Positions 32,379 through 40,597 of a stretch of 54,289 nt of DNA are shown here, one piece after another. Numbering within the stretch: position 1 is the stretch's first letter; each line of letters starts with the position of its first letter. Both the position numbers and the translations under genes were made by a program. This stretch comes from an uncultured Oscillospiraceae bacterium (GTDB lineage: Bacteria > Bacillota > Clostridia > Oscillospirales > Ruminococcaceae), in assembly GCA_900539695.1 (NCBI GenBank), contig UQDG01000016.1, forward strand, positions 1 through 54,289. The letters are read 5' to 3'. The notes beneath the pieces were generated by a model. The model was not told where the DNA came from and searched no databases. It saw only the letters and a list, made by a program, of their open reading frames with translations.

Positions 32379-32447
32379 TTACACTTTGAAAGCTGCGCGG
32401 AGCAGCCAGCGCAGCGCGCGGGGACAACGTACCACCACTACATGCAC
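32379..32447 (-). CDS. spoVM: Stage V sporulation protein M (22 aa)
   Basis: A tiny ORF of 22 residues starting at GTG, eight bases after GGGAGG (32456-32461). The N-terminus MHVVVVRCPRAL follows the SpoVM pattern: a hydrophobic start, a basic residue at 7, the key Pro at position 9, then an amphipathic helix with Arg on one face and large hydrophobics on the other. SpoVM recognises the curved outer forespore membrane and anchors SpoIVA. It lies directly after thiN, as in B. subtilis, and just ahead of the sipL-spoIVA unit. It is four residues shorter than the Bacillus protein (26). Its own terminator follows at once. Confidence 0.8.
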   Translation of the reverse strand: MHVVVVRCPRALRWLLRAAFKV

Positions 32448-32517
32448 GGCTTACACCTCCCTTCCCTGGGATTTACTGTATAAACCATACTATGGCAGCG
32501 GTGTGGGATGTGTGCCT

Positions 32518-33144
32518 TTAATCGGCGCGGGTCAGCACAACGATGCCATGGCCTGTCTGGCAGCGCAGGGTAACGGTGGGTTCTACAAACTCGTTGCTGA
32601 CACCAAGAGGATAATCCGGCACGAGTTCTGCACCGTGCAGGGGGTAATACGCCCCCTCAATGTCCACGCCGATCAGCTTGCCATCCCACGGGAACACCGA
32701 GAGGTACTGCCATTCGCCGCGCTGCAAGGTAAGGTCTTTGCCGGGGACAAGATAATGGATCTCGCTGGCGGTATCTGCCAGCACTACGTCCACGCCATGC
32801 TCAGCTAAAAACAGGCCAGTGGAAAGGTTGGCAATCGTATGCTCCAGCCGGGCACCGCCCAAGGCGCCCAGCATGGTGACCTGGGTATAGCCGTTTTCCA
32901 ACAGCCATTTGGCGGCGTAGTGGGTGTCGGTGTCATCTTTGACGTGTGGCAGCACAATGGTATCGCTGTCGGTATCAGGCTGCGGGGCTGAATCAAAATC
33001 CCCCACGATCAGATCCGGGTGCACACCCAGGCAATCGGAATTGCGGTAGCCGGCATCGCAGGCTACTACAAAGTTGCCGGGGCGGCAGTAGCGCTTCATA
33101 GCTGCATCGACCGGCACGGCCGAAAGCAGGATCGCGTGTTTCAT
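32518..33144 (-). CDS. thiN: Thiamine pyrophosphokinase
   Basis: A 208-residue kinase that makes thiamine diphosphate from thiamine and ATP. The catalytic region D-A-G-Y-R-N...P-D-L-I-V-G-D-F-D-S-A (about 32-55) and D-D-T-D-T-H-Y-A-A-K-W (about 70-80) carry the Asp cluster, followed by G-A-L-G-G-A-R-L-E-H-T-I-A-N. The C-terminal beta domain binds thiamine (S-V-F-P-W...G-V-S-N-E-F). ATG overlaps the rsgA stop (TAATG). The B. subtilis order is rsgA-rpe-thiN-spoVM; rpe is missing here. Confidence 0.93.
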   Translation of the reverse strand: MKHAILLSAVPVDAAMKRYCRPGNFVVACDAGYRNSDCLGVHPDLIVGDFDSAPQPDTDSDTIVLPHVKDDTDTHYAAKWLLENGYTQVTMLGALGGARLEHTIANLSTGLFLAEHGVDVVLADTASEIHYLVPGKDLTLQRGEWQYLSVFPWDGKLIGVDIEGAYYPLHGAELVPDYPLGVSNEFVEPTVTLRCQTGHGIVVLTRAD

Positions 33145-34004
33145 TATTTTTCCCATTCTTTCCTGGCGCTGGCTTCCTCGTACATGGCAAGGTAGCTGGC
33201 ATAGCGCGTTTTGCTGATTTTGCCTTCCTCAACTGCCTGTCGCACCGCGCAGTCGGTCTCGGCACGGTGCGAGCAGCCGGTGAAGCGGCACTGCCCAAAG
33301 TAAGGCTCAAACTCCGGGAAGGTGTGCTGGATGTCCTCTTTGGGGATGCGGCAGAGCTTCTGGGCTTCCAGGCTGGCAAAGCCCGGCGTGTCGGCCAAAC
33401 GGCCGCCGCAGATTTCAAATATCTCCACCTCGCGGGTGGTATGGCGGCCGCGGCCCAGCTTTTGGCTGATGGAGCCGGTCTCCCGCTGCAATTCAGGCGC
33501 CAGAGCGTTCAGCAGTGTAGACTTACCCACGCCAGAGTTGCCGCAGAAAGCACAGAGATGATCTTTGATCTGCGCCTTGATCTCGTCAAGGCCCTCGCCG
33601 GTCTCGTAGTTCAGCTGCACCAGCGGGATGCCACTGGTTTTGTAGGCCTGCACCAGCGTATCCGCCGCGCCAAGGTCAGCCTTGGTCACGACCAGAATCG
33701 GCTGTACATCTTTATAAATGGCAGCCGCCGCCAGCTGGTCCAGCACCAGGGTACTGGGCACAGGCTGTACGGTGCTTGCCACAATGAACAGCACATCCAA
33801 ATTTGCAATAGGCGGGCGCACAAACACGTTTTTGCGAGGCCTGATCTCGTCGATGACCGTACCGTCCGGGGAAAGCTCTACACAATCGCCTGCCACCGGC
33901 TTGATGCCGCTTTTGCGGAAGATACCGCGCGCCTTGCATTCTTTGATGCCATCCGGCGTTTTTACGTAGTAAAAGCCGCCGATGCCTTTTGTGATATAGT
34001 TCAT
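33144..34004 (-). CDS. rsgA: Ribosome small-subunit GTPase RsgA
   Basis: A 286-residue circularly permuted GTPase for 30S maturation. Motifs appear in permuted order: G4 T-K-A-D, then G1 G-N-S-G-V-G-K-S-T-L-L-N, then G3 D-T-P-G, after an N-terminal OB fold (G-D-C-V-E). The C-terminal zinc site shows C-x6-C...H-x5-C. ATG at 34004 gives the family N-terminus (x-K-G-I-G-G-F-Y-Y-V). A TGATG overlap with prkC at 34016 offers an alternative start four codons upstream. Part of the prpC-prkC-rsgA set conserved in Firmicutes. Confidence 0.94.
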   Translation of the reverse strand: MNYITKGIGGFYYVKTPDGIKECKARGIFRKSGIKPVAGDCVELSPDGTVIDEIRPRKNVFVRPPIANLDVLFIVASTVQPVPSTLVLDQLAAAAIYKDVQPILVVTKADLGAADTLVQAYKTSGIPLVQLNYETGEGLDEIKAQIKDHLCAFCGNSGVGKSTLLNALAPELQRETGSISQKLGRGRHTTREVEIFEICGGRLADTPGFASLEAQKLCRIPKEDIQHTFPEFEPYFGQCRFTGCSHRAETDCAVRQAVEEGKISKTRYASYLAMYEEASARKEWEK

Positions 34005-34015
34005 AGCGTTCCCCA

Positions 34016-35950
34016 TCAAAGCGGGTTGCCCTGGGCATCACAGCGCTGGCCGTTCTCATTCCACATGGAACCATCGGTCAACTGGTGAATCTGGTGTGTA
34101 CCGTCTGCGCTGGGCCACCAGCTTTCTTCAATAGTGCTGTCACCTTCATCGCCGTTGCCGGTATCCGTCGGCGTTTCGACGACTTCAGGCACACCGGTGG
34201 AGACCACCAGCGTGATAGCCGATGTGATGCGGGCCTCGGAACCGGCGGCCGGGCTCTGGCTCAAAACGGTACCGGCTGGCTGTTCGCTGGCCTGCTCGAC
34301 CACGCGGACCGAGAACTTGCCCTTGATCTCGTTGCGGGCATCTTCGAGCATACGACCGGTCAGGCTGGGCACAGGCTGGGTCTTGTCCTTGTCCTGGCGG
34401 CTGACGTAGACGATGACCATCGAGTCACCGGTGACGGTCTCACCGGCAGCAGGCTGGGTGTAGATGACCGCGCCGGGGGCGACGGTGGCGTCCACCATCG
34501 GCTTTTTGGTTACGCGCAGGCCCATGTCTTTCAGGGTCTGCTCGGCATCCTCAGCCACCATGTTTTTCGTCTCGGGGATCGTAATATACTGGGTGCCCAG
34601 GCTCACGGTCAAGGTGATCTTCTGGCCCTCCTTGACAGTACGGCCGGCCTTGGGGTTCTGCTTGACGATGGTGCCGGCGGGCTCGTCGGAATATTCTTCC
34701 TCTTTCTGCAATTTCAGCAGAGAGTTATACTCCGAAGCGCGGAACTCATCCTCGGTCATGCCGATGAAGCTGATGAGGGTGACGTCGTTACGGTTGGAGA
34801 AAAGCAGGTTGCTGGAGTTGGTGAAGATCAAATAGATCAGGATAGCGGCACCGATGACAAAGGCGACCGCCATGCCAAAGAAAATGGGCAGCAGAGAGAA
34901 AGGCTTCTGGCCTTTTTTCTTCTTATTCTTTTTGCCGCGGCCGGGGTTCTGGGTGCCTACACGACGGGCTTCTCCGGTGCGGATATTGCTGCCGGACTTA
35001 GCCGCTGCCTTGGTTCCAGCCGCCGATTTTGCGGCAGGTTTTGTGCTGTTTACCACTCGGTTGATATTCCTTTCCGGGTTGTCCTGGGTGTTGCGGTACT
35101 CATACGCAAAGCGGGCCGAGGGGTTGCGTTTGAAAGCCTCGATGGCTTCCAACATTTCCTGGGCGCTCTGGTAGCGGTTGGCCGGGTCCTTTTCCATGGC
35201 TTTTTCGGTGATCTGGCACAGGGCTTCGGGCACATTGGGGGCCACCTGCGCCAAAGGCTTGGCCTTATCGGAGATCTGCATGATGGCGATGGACACAGCA
35301 CCATCGCCGTCAAATGGCAGCTTGCCGGAGAGCATCTCGTACAGCATAACGCCCACTGAGTAGATGTCGGTGCGGGCGTCGGTCTTATCGCCCTTGGCCT
35401 GCTCGGGGCTGATATAATGCACCGAGCCAATGGCCTTATCGCTGACGGTCTGGCTCTGCGCACGGGAGAAGCGCGCAATGCCGAAGTCCATCATTTTAAT
35501 CGATCCGTCTGCCAGCAGCATGATGTTCTGCGGCTTTACATCGCGGTGAATGATGCCCTTGGAGTGGGCGTGCTGCAAAGCGCTGAGCACCTGGGTGGCA
35601 AAGTGTACAGTCTCTTTCCAGGTCAGGGCACCGCCGCGCTGCTTAAGGTACTCCTTCAGCGTGATGCCGTCCACATACTCCATCACGATGTACTGCAAAC
35701 GGTCGGTTACGGAGACATCGTAGACTTTTACGATGTTGGGGTGATTCAAGATGGAAATAGCCTTGGACTCGTTTTTGAAGCGGCGGACCAGCTCCTCGTT
35801 ATCCAGGAATTCCTCTTTCAATACCTTAACTGCGATGGCATTGCCGGTCTTGGTATCGGTGCCGCGGTAGACGTTGGCCATGCCGCCCATGCCGACCAGA
35901 CTTTCGATCTGATACCGTCCGTCCAGCCGTTTTCCAATGAGATTATCCAT
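34016..35950 (-). CDS. prkC: Serine/threonine protein kinase PrkC with three PASTA domains
   Basis: A 644-residue membrane kinase that senses peptidoglycan fragments and acts in cell-wall control and spore germination in Bacillus. The kinase domain (1-275) has the G-x-G-G-M-A-N-V loop, H-R-D-V-K-P-Q-N and D-F-G-I-A-R, all intact. A basic linker (about 310-350) leads to one transmembrane helix (about 355-377). Three PASTA repeats follow (about 385-450, 450-515, 516-580), then an acidic Thr/Asp/Glu-rich tail. It overlaps the phosphatase gene by eight bases, as is typical for this pair. Confidence 0.96.
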   Translation of the reverse strand: MDNLIGKRLDGRYQIESLVGMGGMANVYRGTDTKTGNAIAVKVLKEEFLDNEELVRRFKNESKAISILNHPNIVKVYDVSVTDRLQYIVMEYVDGITLKEYLKQRGGALTWKETVHFATQVLSALQHAHSKGIIHRDVKPQNIMLLADGSIKMMDFGIARFSRAQSQTVSDKAIGSVHYISPEQAKGDKTDARTDIYSVGVMLYEMLSGKLPFDGDGAVSIAIMQISDKAKPLAQVAPNVPEALCQITEKAMEKDPANRYQSAQEMLEAIEAFKRNPSARFAYEYRNTQDNPERNINRVVNSTKPAAKSAAGTKAAAKSGSNIRTGEARRVGTQNPGRGKKNKKKKGQKPFSLLPIFFGMAVAFVIGAAILIYLIFTNSSNLLFSNRNDVTLISFIGMTEDEFRASEYNSLLKLQKEEEYSDEPAGTIVKQNPKAGRTVKEGQKITLTVSLGTQYITIPETKNMVAEDAEQTLKDMGLRVTKKPMVDATVAPGAVIYTQPAAGETVTGDSMVIVYVSRQDKDKTQPVPSLTGRMLEDARNEIKGKFSVRVVEQASEQPAGTVLSQSPAAGSEARITSAITLVVSTGVPEVVETPTDTGNGDEGDSTIEESWWPSADGTHQIHQLTDGSMWNENGQRCDAQGNPL

Positions 35951-36692
35951 GATTGACCTCCGTAATTTCCACGCCCATCAGCAGCACGGTGATGTTATCC
36001 TGCCCACCGGCCTGCAAAGCTCTATCTACTAAGATGCTGGGGGCCTCAAAGAACGGGACCTCCCGGAGCACCAGTGCAATCTCTTCATCCGAGATCATGT
36101 TGGTCAGGCCATCACTGCACAGCAGCAAAATGTCGCCGACTTCGATCTCGCAGCGGTTATATTCCGGCACGATATTGGCCGAAACGCCCAACGCCCGGGT
36201 GATTAGGTTCTTTTTGGGGTGCTGGGCCGCCTGTTCCCGAGTGATCTTGCCACTGTCCACCAACTGCTGGACCATTGAGTGGTCCCGCGTGATCTGACGC
36301 ATCTCGCCCTCGTGGAAAAGATACGCGCGGGAGTCGCCCGCATGGACCACATGCGCCAGCCCCCCGCCGGCATACGCACAAACGCCGGTCGTACCCATGC
36401 CCATCATCTCAGGGTCCGAGGTGGCTTTTTCATACACGGCGCGGTTGGTAATATCAAACCCGCGCATGATAAAGCTTTTCTCGCCGCCCGGCTGCAGGGA
36501 GCGCATCTGACGGGCAAAATACTGCTGCATCGTATCGGTGGCAATGTGCGCGGCGATACGCCCGCCATTGACGCCACCCATACCATCGCAGACAATGCCC
36601 CAGGCGGTACCGCCCGGCAGCTGCTGCGCGCAGTAGTTATCCTGGTTTTCCTGGCGGCAGCTGCCGATGTCAGTAATTGCGGCAATCTTCAT
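35943..36692 (-). CDS. prpC: PP2C-type protein phosphatase
   Basis: A 249-residue metal-dependent Ser/Thr phosphatase that reverses PrkC. Motifs: D-I-G-S-C-R-Q-E-N-Q-D-N-Y (8-20), V-C-D-G-M-G-G (35-41), G-T-T-G-V-C, H-A-G-D-S-R-A-Y, and L-L-L-C-S-D-G-L-T-N-M, with the metal-binding Asp residues in place, plus G-G-Q-D-N-I-T-V near the end. It lies 25 bases after rlmN and overlaps prkC. Confidence 0.96.
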   Translation of the reverse strand: MKIAAITDIGSCRQENQDNYCAQQLPGGTAWGIVCDGMGGVNGGRIAAHIATDTMQQYFARQMRSLQPGGEKSFIMRGFDITNRAVYEKATSDPEMMGMGTTGVCAYAGGGLAHVVHAGDSRAYLFHEGEMRQITRDHSMVQQLVDSGKITREQAAQHPKKNLITRALGVSANIVPEYNRCEIEVGDILLLCSDGLTNMISDEEIALVLREVPFFEAPSILVDRALQAGGQDNITVLLMGVEITEVNHG

Positions 36693-36717
36693 TCAGGTTG
36701 GTTCCTTTCCGTAGTTT

Positions 36718-37770
36718 TCAGCAATTTTCGGCCTGCTGGGCATCCTCGCGGCGCAGCTGGCCGCAAGCGGCACTGATGTCCGTGCCCAAGCGGCGGCGCA
36801 CCGTGGCGTTCACGCCCAGGCTTTCCAGCTTTTGCTGGAAGCGGTGCACGTTGGCGTCGTCCGTAGCGGAGTACGGGCTGCCGTCCACGGGGTTGATGGG
36901 AATCAGGTTCACATGGGCGCCCATGCCTTTAATAAGGTTGGCCAGCTTTTGGGCCATCTCATCGCTGTCGTTGACGCCGCGCACCATCGAATACTCAAAG
37001 CTGATGCGGCGGCCGGTCTCCTTCTGGTAGCGGCGGCAGGCCGGGATCAGCTGCTCCAGCGGGAACGCATCGTTGACGGGCATCATGCCGGAGCGGGTCA
37101 CGTTATCCGGCGCATGCAGCGAGACCGAAAGCGTCAGCTGCAAATGGCGCTTGGCCAGCTCGTCGATCTTGGGCACCAGGCCGCAGGTGGACAGGCTGAT
37201 GTTGCGCATGCCGATGTTGACCCCCTCCGGGCAGGAGATGATCTCCAAAAAGTCCATCACATTGTTAAAATTGTGCAGCGGTTCACCAATGCCCATTAAA
37301 ACGATGTGAGAGACCCGCTCTCCGGAGTCCTTCTGTGCGGTGTAAATTTCTGAGGCAATCTCACCCGCGGTCAAATCCCGCACGCGGCCTGCCTGGGTAG
37401 AGGCGCAGAAGCGGCAGCCCATGGCGCAGCCCACCTGGGTGGATACGCAGACCGTGTTGCCATACTTGTAGCGCATCAAAACCGTCTCGATGCAGTTGCC
37501 GTCGGCCAATTGCAGCAGATATTTGACCGTACCGTCCTTGGATTGCTGGCGGCGGCGGATGGTGGGCACTGCGATGGTGCAATTTTCCGCAAGTTGTGCC
37601 AGCAGGGTCTTGGGCTGGTCGGTCATCTGGGAAAAATCCGTCACAAGCTTCTGGTGCAGCCATTTAAAAATCTGCTTGGCACGGAATTTCGGCTGGCCCA
37701 GGCTGACAAGATACGCGGTCAGCGCGTCCAGCGTAAAATCGGATAAGCAAATCTTCGTTGCTTCGCTCAT
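36718..37770 (-). CDS. rlmN: 23S rRNA/tRNA adenine-C2 methyltransferase RlmN
   Basis: A 350-residue radical SAM enzyme that makes 2-methyladenosine at A2503 of 23S rRNA and in some tRNAs. The cluster motif C-A-M-G-C-R-F-C is at about residues 116-123, and the methyl-accepting Cys lies in I-S-A-A-C-G-Q-L at the C-terminus (about 337). G-E-P-L-H-N-F-N and the S-T-C-G-L-V-P motif complete the signature. Length is standard. It follows rsmB by 34 bases. Confidence 0.97.
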   Translation of the reverse strand: MSEATKICLSDFTLDALTAYLVSLGQPKFRAKQIFKWLHQKLVTDFSQMTDQPKTLLAQLAENCTIAVPTIRRRQQSKDGTVKYLLQLADGNCIETVLMRYKYGNTVCVSTQVGCAMGCRFCASTQAGRVRDLTAGEIASEIYTAQKDSGERVSHIVLMGIGEPLHNFNNVMDFLEIISCPEGVNIGMRNISLSTCGLVPKIDELAKRHLQLTLSVSLHAPDNVTRSGMMPVNDAFPLEQLIPACRRYQKETGRRISFEYSMVRGVNDSDEMAQKLANLIKGMGAHVNLIPINPVDGSPYSATDDANVHRFQQKLESLGVNATVRRRLGTDISAACGQLRREDAQQAENC

Positions 37771-37804
37771 GCTGCGTTCCTCCCTTCTTTACTATTATAA
37801 ACGA

Positions 37805-39121
37805 TCATTGTGTACTTTCTGTTTCCAAAATAGCGGCAAAAAATCCGTCAGTGGCCGTTTTATGCGGCAAAAACAGTGTGCCATATTCGCCCTGCTGCAT
37901 GCCAGGCAGTTGCAAGGCGGGGACAGCCACATGGAAACGCGGGTTATTTTCGAGGAAAGTTTTCACCTGTTCCTCGTTTTCGTCACGATTGACTGTACAG
38001 GTAGAATACACCAATCGGCCGTTTTCGGCAAGTAAATCTGCACCATTTTGCAGGATCTTCTGCTGGCTTAGCAGCAAATTCTCTATCCCGTCCAAATCTT
38101 TATAGCGAATGTCCGGCTTTTTGGCTATGACGCCCAAACCCGAACACGGCACATCGCACAGGATGCGGTCGAATTTGCCCCAATCGCTGCGGAGCCGGAC
38201 AGCGTCGTTCTGCACGGCTTCGGCACAGGTGACACCGCAGCGGGCAAAGGCTTTGCGCAGCAGCGGCACGCGGGATTCCACATACTCGCCACTGATTAGT
38301 TTCCCTTGATTCTGCATGCACTCGGCCAGCGTCAGACTTTTGCCTCCGGGCGCGGCACAAAGGTCCGCTACTTTCTGGCCAGGCTGTGCCCCCACACAGA
38401 GGGCAGCAAACTGGCTGGCCAAGCCCTGCACGTGGAAAAGCCCCCTGGCAAAGGCCCGGCTTGCGGCGGGCGAGCCGTTGAACTCCACCAGCAGCGCATG
38501 GGGCCATGGGCCGGGCCGGACGCTGTGGCCCTCGGTGTGCAGCAAATCGGTAAGCTCTTCGTCGGTGGTGCGCAGGGTGTTGACGCGGATGGCCGTAGCC
38601 GGGCGCTCATAAAATACGCCAGCCATGGCGAAGGCTTCCTCACCGTACTGGTTATACAGCAGCTTTGCCACCGCGGGTGACAGGCAGTAATAGGTGCCCA
38701 AGCGCTGCAGTGGGGTGGCAAAATCGTCCTCGTGTACCTCGGTTACAACGGCCTTGCGCAGTACGGCATTGACCATACCGGCGGCGCTGCTTTTGCCGAG
38801 GGCTTTCGTCAGTCGGACGGATTCATTCACCGCCGCCGACATGGGCACCTGCATATACTTGGCCTGGGCCAACCCGCTGCGTAGCACGGCACGCACCGGG
38901 GCGTCCAGTTTGGCGACCGGCTTTTTGGTGTAGCGGTCGATTGTATAGTCCAGCAGCGGCAGGCGCTCCAGCGTGGTGTAAAAGATGCGGGCCGCAAAGG
39001 CGGCGTCGCGGGTGTTCATGGGCGGGTCACACTTTTTTAGTTCGGCATCCAGCACCAGGTTGGCGTAACCGGCCTGTTCCTGGTGGATCAATGCCTTCAC
39101 GGCCAGGCGGCGGGGCGTCAC
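37805..39121 (-). CDS. rsmB: 16S rRNA (cytosine-967-C5)-methyltransferase RsmB
   Basis: A 438-residue m5C methyltransferase. The N-terminal NusB-like RNA-binding domain covers about 1-130. The SAM site is D-L-C-A-A-P-G-G-K-S-L-T, and the two catalytic Cys are in D-V-P-C-S-G-L-G and Y-S-T-C-T-V-N-R-D-E-N-E. It overlaps fmt by four bases (ATGA), as expected in the def-fmt-rsmB set. Confidence 0.96.
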   Translation of the reverse strand: MTPRRLAVKALIHQEQAGYANLVLDAELKKCDPPMNTRDAAFAARIFYTTLERLPLLDYTIDRYTKKPVAKLDAPVRAVLRSGLAQAKYMQVPMSAAVNESVRLTKALGKSSAAGMVNAVLRKAVVTEVHEDDFATPLQRLGTYYCLSPAVAKLLYNQYGEEAFAMAGVFYERPATAIRVNTLRTTDEELTDLLHTEGHSVRPGPWPHALLVEFNGSPAASRAFARGLFHVQGLASQFAALCVGAQPGQKVADLCAAPGGKSLTLAECMQNQGKLISGEYVESRVPLLRKAFARCGVTCAEAVQNDAVRLRSDWGKFDRILCDVPCSGLGVIAKKPDIRYKDLDGIENLLLSQQKILQNGADLLAENGRLVYSTCTVNRDENEEQVKTFLENNPRFHVAVPALQLPGMQQGEYGTLFLPHKTATDGFFAAILETESTQ

Positions 39122-40038
39122 AGGCGGTCCCCCGCTTTTAAGCGCCTACCGGCGGCCCAGGCGGTGCCAGCCATCGGCTTGCCGCCCTCAGGCGTAACGG
39201 TCAGCAGAGCCACTGCGCCGTTTGCGGCGGCAATGGTCAAGGGCTTAAGGGCTAGCACGGTGCCGGGGGCCGCATTCTGCGGGTTCTCCGCTAGGCGGCT
39301 TTCCTGTACCTTGATGCGCTTGCCCTCATGCGCAAACCAAGCCACCGGCCAGGGGTTCATACCACGCACCCAGTTGTGGATGTGGGCTGCGTCTTCGGTG
39401 AAATGGAACTGTGCCATCTCCTTGGTCAGCGGCGGGGCCAGCGTGGCCTGGGCGTCATCCTGCTTTTGGAGTTTCAGCTCGCCGGCGGGGATCTTTTCCA
39501 GCGCCGTGACCAGTGTTTTGGCACCGACAGCGCTGACGCGGTCAAACAGCTCACCGCTGGTCTCCTCGGGGTCGATGTCAACCGGCTCGACCATCAGCAC
39601 GTCACCGGTGTCCAACCCTTCGTCCAGCTGCATGATGGAAACGCCGGTCCCGGAGTCACCGTTGAGCACCGCCCACTGGATAGGTGCCGAGCCGCGGTAT
39701 TTGGGTAGCAGCGACACATGCAGGTTGATGCAGCCGTACTTGGCTACATGCAACAGCTGCGGCGGGATGATGCAGCCGTAGGCCACCACCACGATGATCT
39801 CCGGGGCCAGCTCCTGGATGATGTCATCCGAAGAACCGTCCCGCAAAGTGCAGGGCTGATAGACCGGGATTCCACGCTCCACCGCCAGCTGTTTGACCGG
39901 CGGGGCCGTCAGGATCTGCTTGCGGCCCACCGGCTTATCGCGGCGGGTAAATACCGCGCAGACCTCGTGTCCGGCGTCCAGCAGGGCTTGCAGGCTGGCA
40001 GCGGCAATATCCGGGGTGCCCATGAACAGGATACGCAT
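39118..40038 (-). CDS. fmt: Methionyl-tRNA formyltransferase
   Basis: A 306-residue enzyme that formylates initiator Met-tRNA. The N-terminus M-R-I-L-F-M-G-T-P-D-I-A, the folate motif H-V-S-L-L-P-K-Y-R-G-S-A-P-I (about 108-121) and L-D-E-G-L-D-T-G-D-V (about 138-147) are canonical. ATG at 40038 lies four bases after the def stop. A much longer frame back to 40182 is inside def and is rejected. Confidence 0.96.
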   Translation of the reverse strand: MRILFMGTPDIAAASLQALLDAGHEVCAVFTRRDKPVGRKQILTAPPVKQLAVERGIPVYQPCTLRDGSSDDIIQELAPEIIVVVAYGCIIPPQLLHVAKYGCINLHVSLLPKYRGSAPIQWAVLNGDSGTGVSIMQLDEGLDTGDVLMVEPVDIDPEETSGELFDRVSAVGAKTLVTALEKIPAGELKLQKQDDAQATLAPPLTKEMAQFHFTEDAAHIHNWVRGMNPWPVAWFAHEGKRIKVQESRLAENPQNAAPGTVLALKPLTIAAANGAVALLTVTPEGGKPMAGTAWAAGRRLKAGDRL

Positions 40039-40042
40039 GATA

Positions 40043-40558
40043 TCAGTCCTCGTTTTCTTCGGGGTAATCGTCTTCGTAGAAATGCTCGGCCAGGTCCATG
40101 ATGGTGATGCCGTCCAAATGGTTGTTCTCGTGCTGGATGCAGCGGGCCAGCATATCGTCAGCCTCCATCTCAAACCACTCACCGTGGCGGTCCTGGGCCT
40201 TTACCTTGACATGCTTGGAGCGCTTGATAGCGCCGTTATGGCCGGGGAAAGACAGGCATCCCTCGTACAGTTCCACCTGCTCATCGCTCAGCTCAAGGAT
40301 CTCTGGGTTGATGAACTCGATGAACTTGTACTCGTAGTTAGCGGGGACCTCCTCGGGCAGGTCACGGTCATCCAGGCAGATGAACAGGCGGCGCATCATG
40401 CCCACCTGCGGGCCAGCCAGCCCCAGGCCGTTGGCGGCGATCAGGGTCTCTTTCATATCGTCCAGCAGGGTGCCGAGGCGGTCATCAAATTTCGTGACGG
40501 GGCGGCAGACTTTTTTCAGAATCGGGTCTCCGTCCTGTACAATGGTGCGAAGTGCCAT
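40043..40558 (-). CDS. def: Peptide deformylase
   Basis: A 171-residue iron/zinc hydrolase removing the N-formyl group from new proteins. The three motifs are G-L-A-G-P-Q-V-G (about 45-52), E-G-C-L-S-F-P-G (about 99-106) and Q-H-E-N-N-H-L-D-G, giving the Cys and two His metal ligands. In motif 1 the usual second residue after L-A is Gly rather than Ala, a tolerated variant. ATG at 40558 follows GGAGGTATTA. Confidence 0.96.
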   Translation of the reverse strand: MALRTIVQDGDPILKKVCRPVTKFDDRLGTLLDDMKETLIAANGLGLAGPQVGMMRRLFICLDDRDLPEEVPANYEYKFIEFINPEILELSDEQVELYEGCLSFPGHNGAIKRSKHVKVKAQDRHGEWFEMEADDMLARCIQHENNHLDGITIMDLAEHFYEDDYPEENED

Positions 40559-40597
40559 GGGTAATACCTCCAAAATTGTTTTTCAATACGTTCTATT

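Noticed and set aside
34085..35359. A 424-codon frame antisense to prkC
   Set aside because: Shadow of a long GC-rich gene; the kinase and PASTA motifs fix the real strand.
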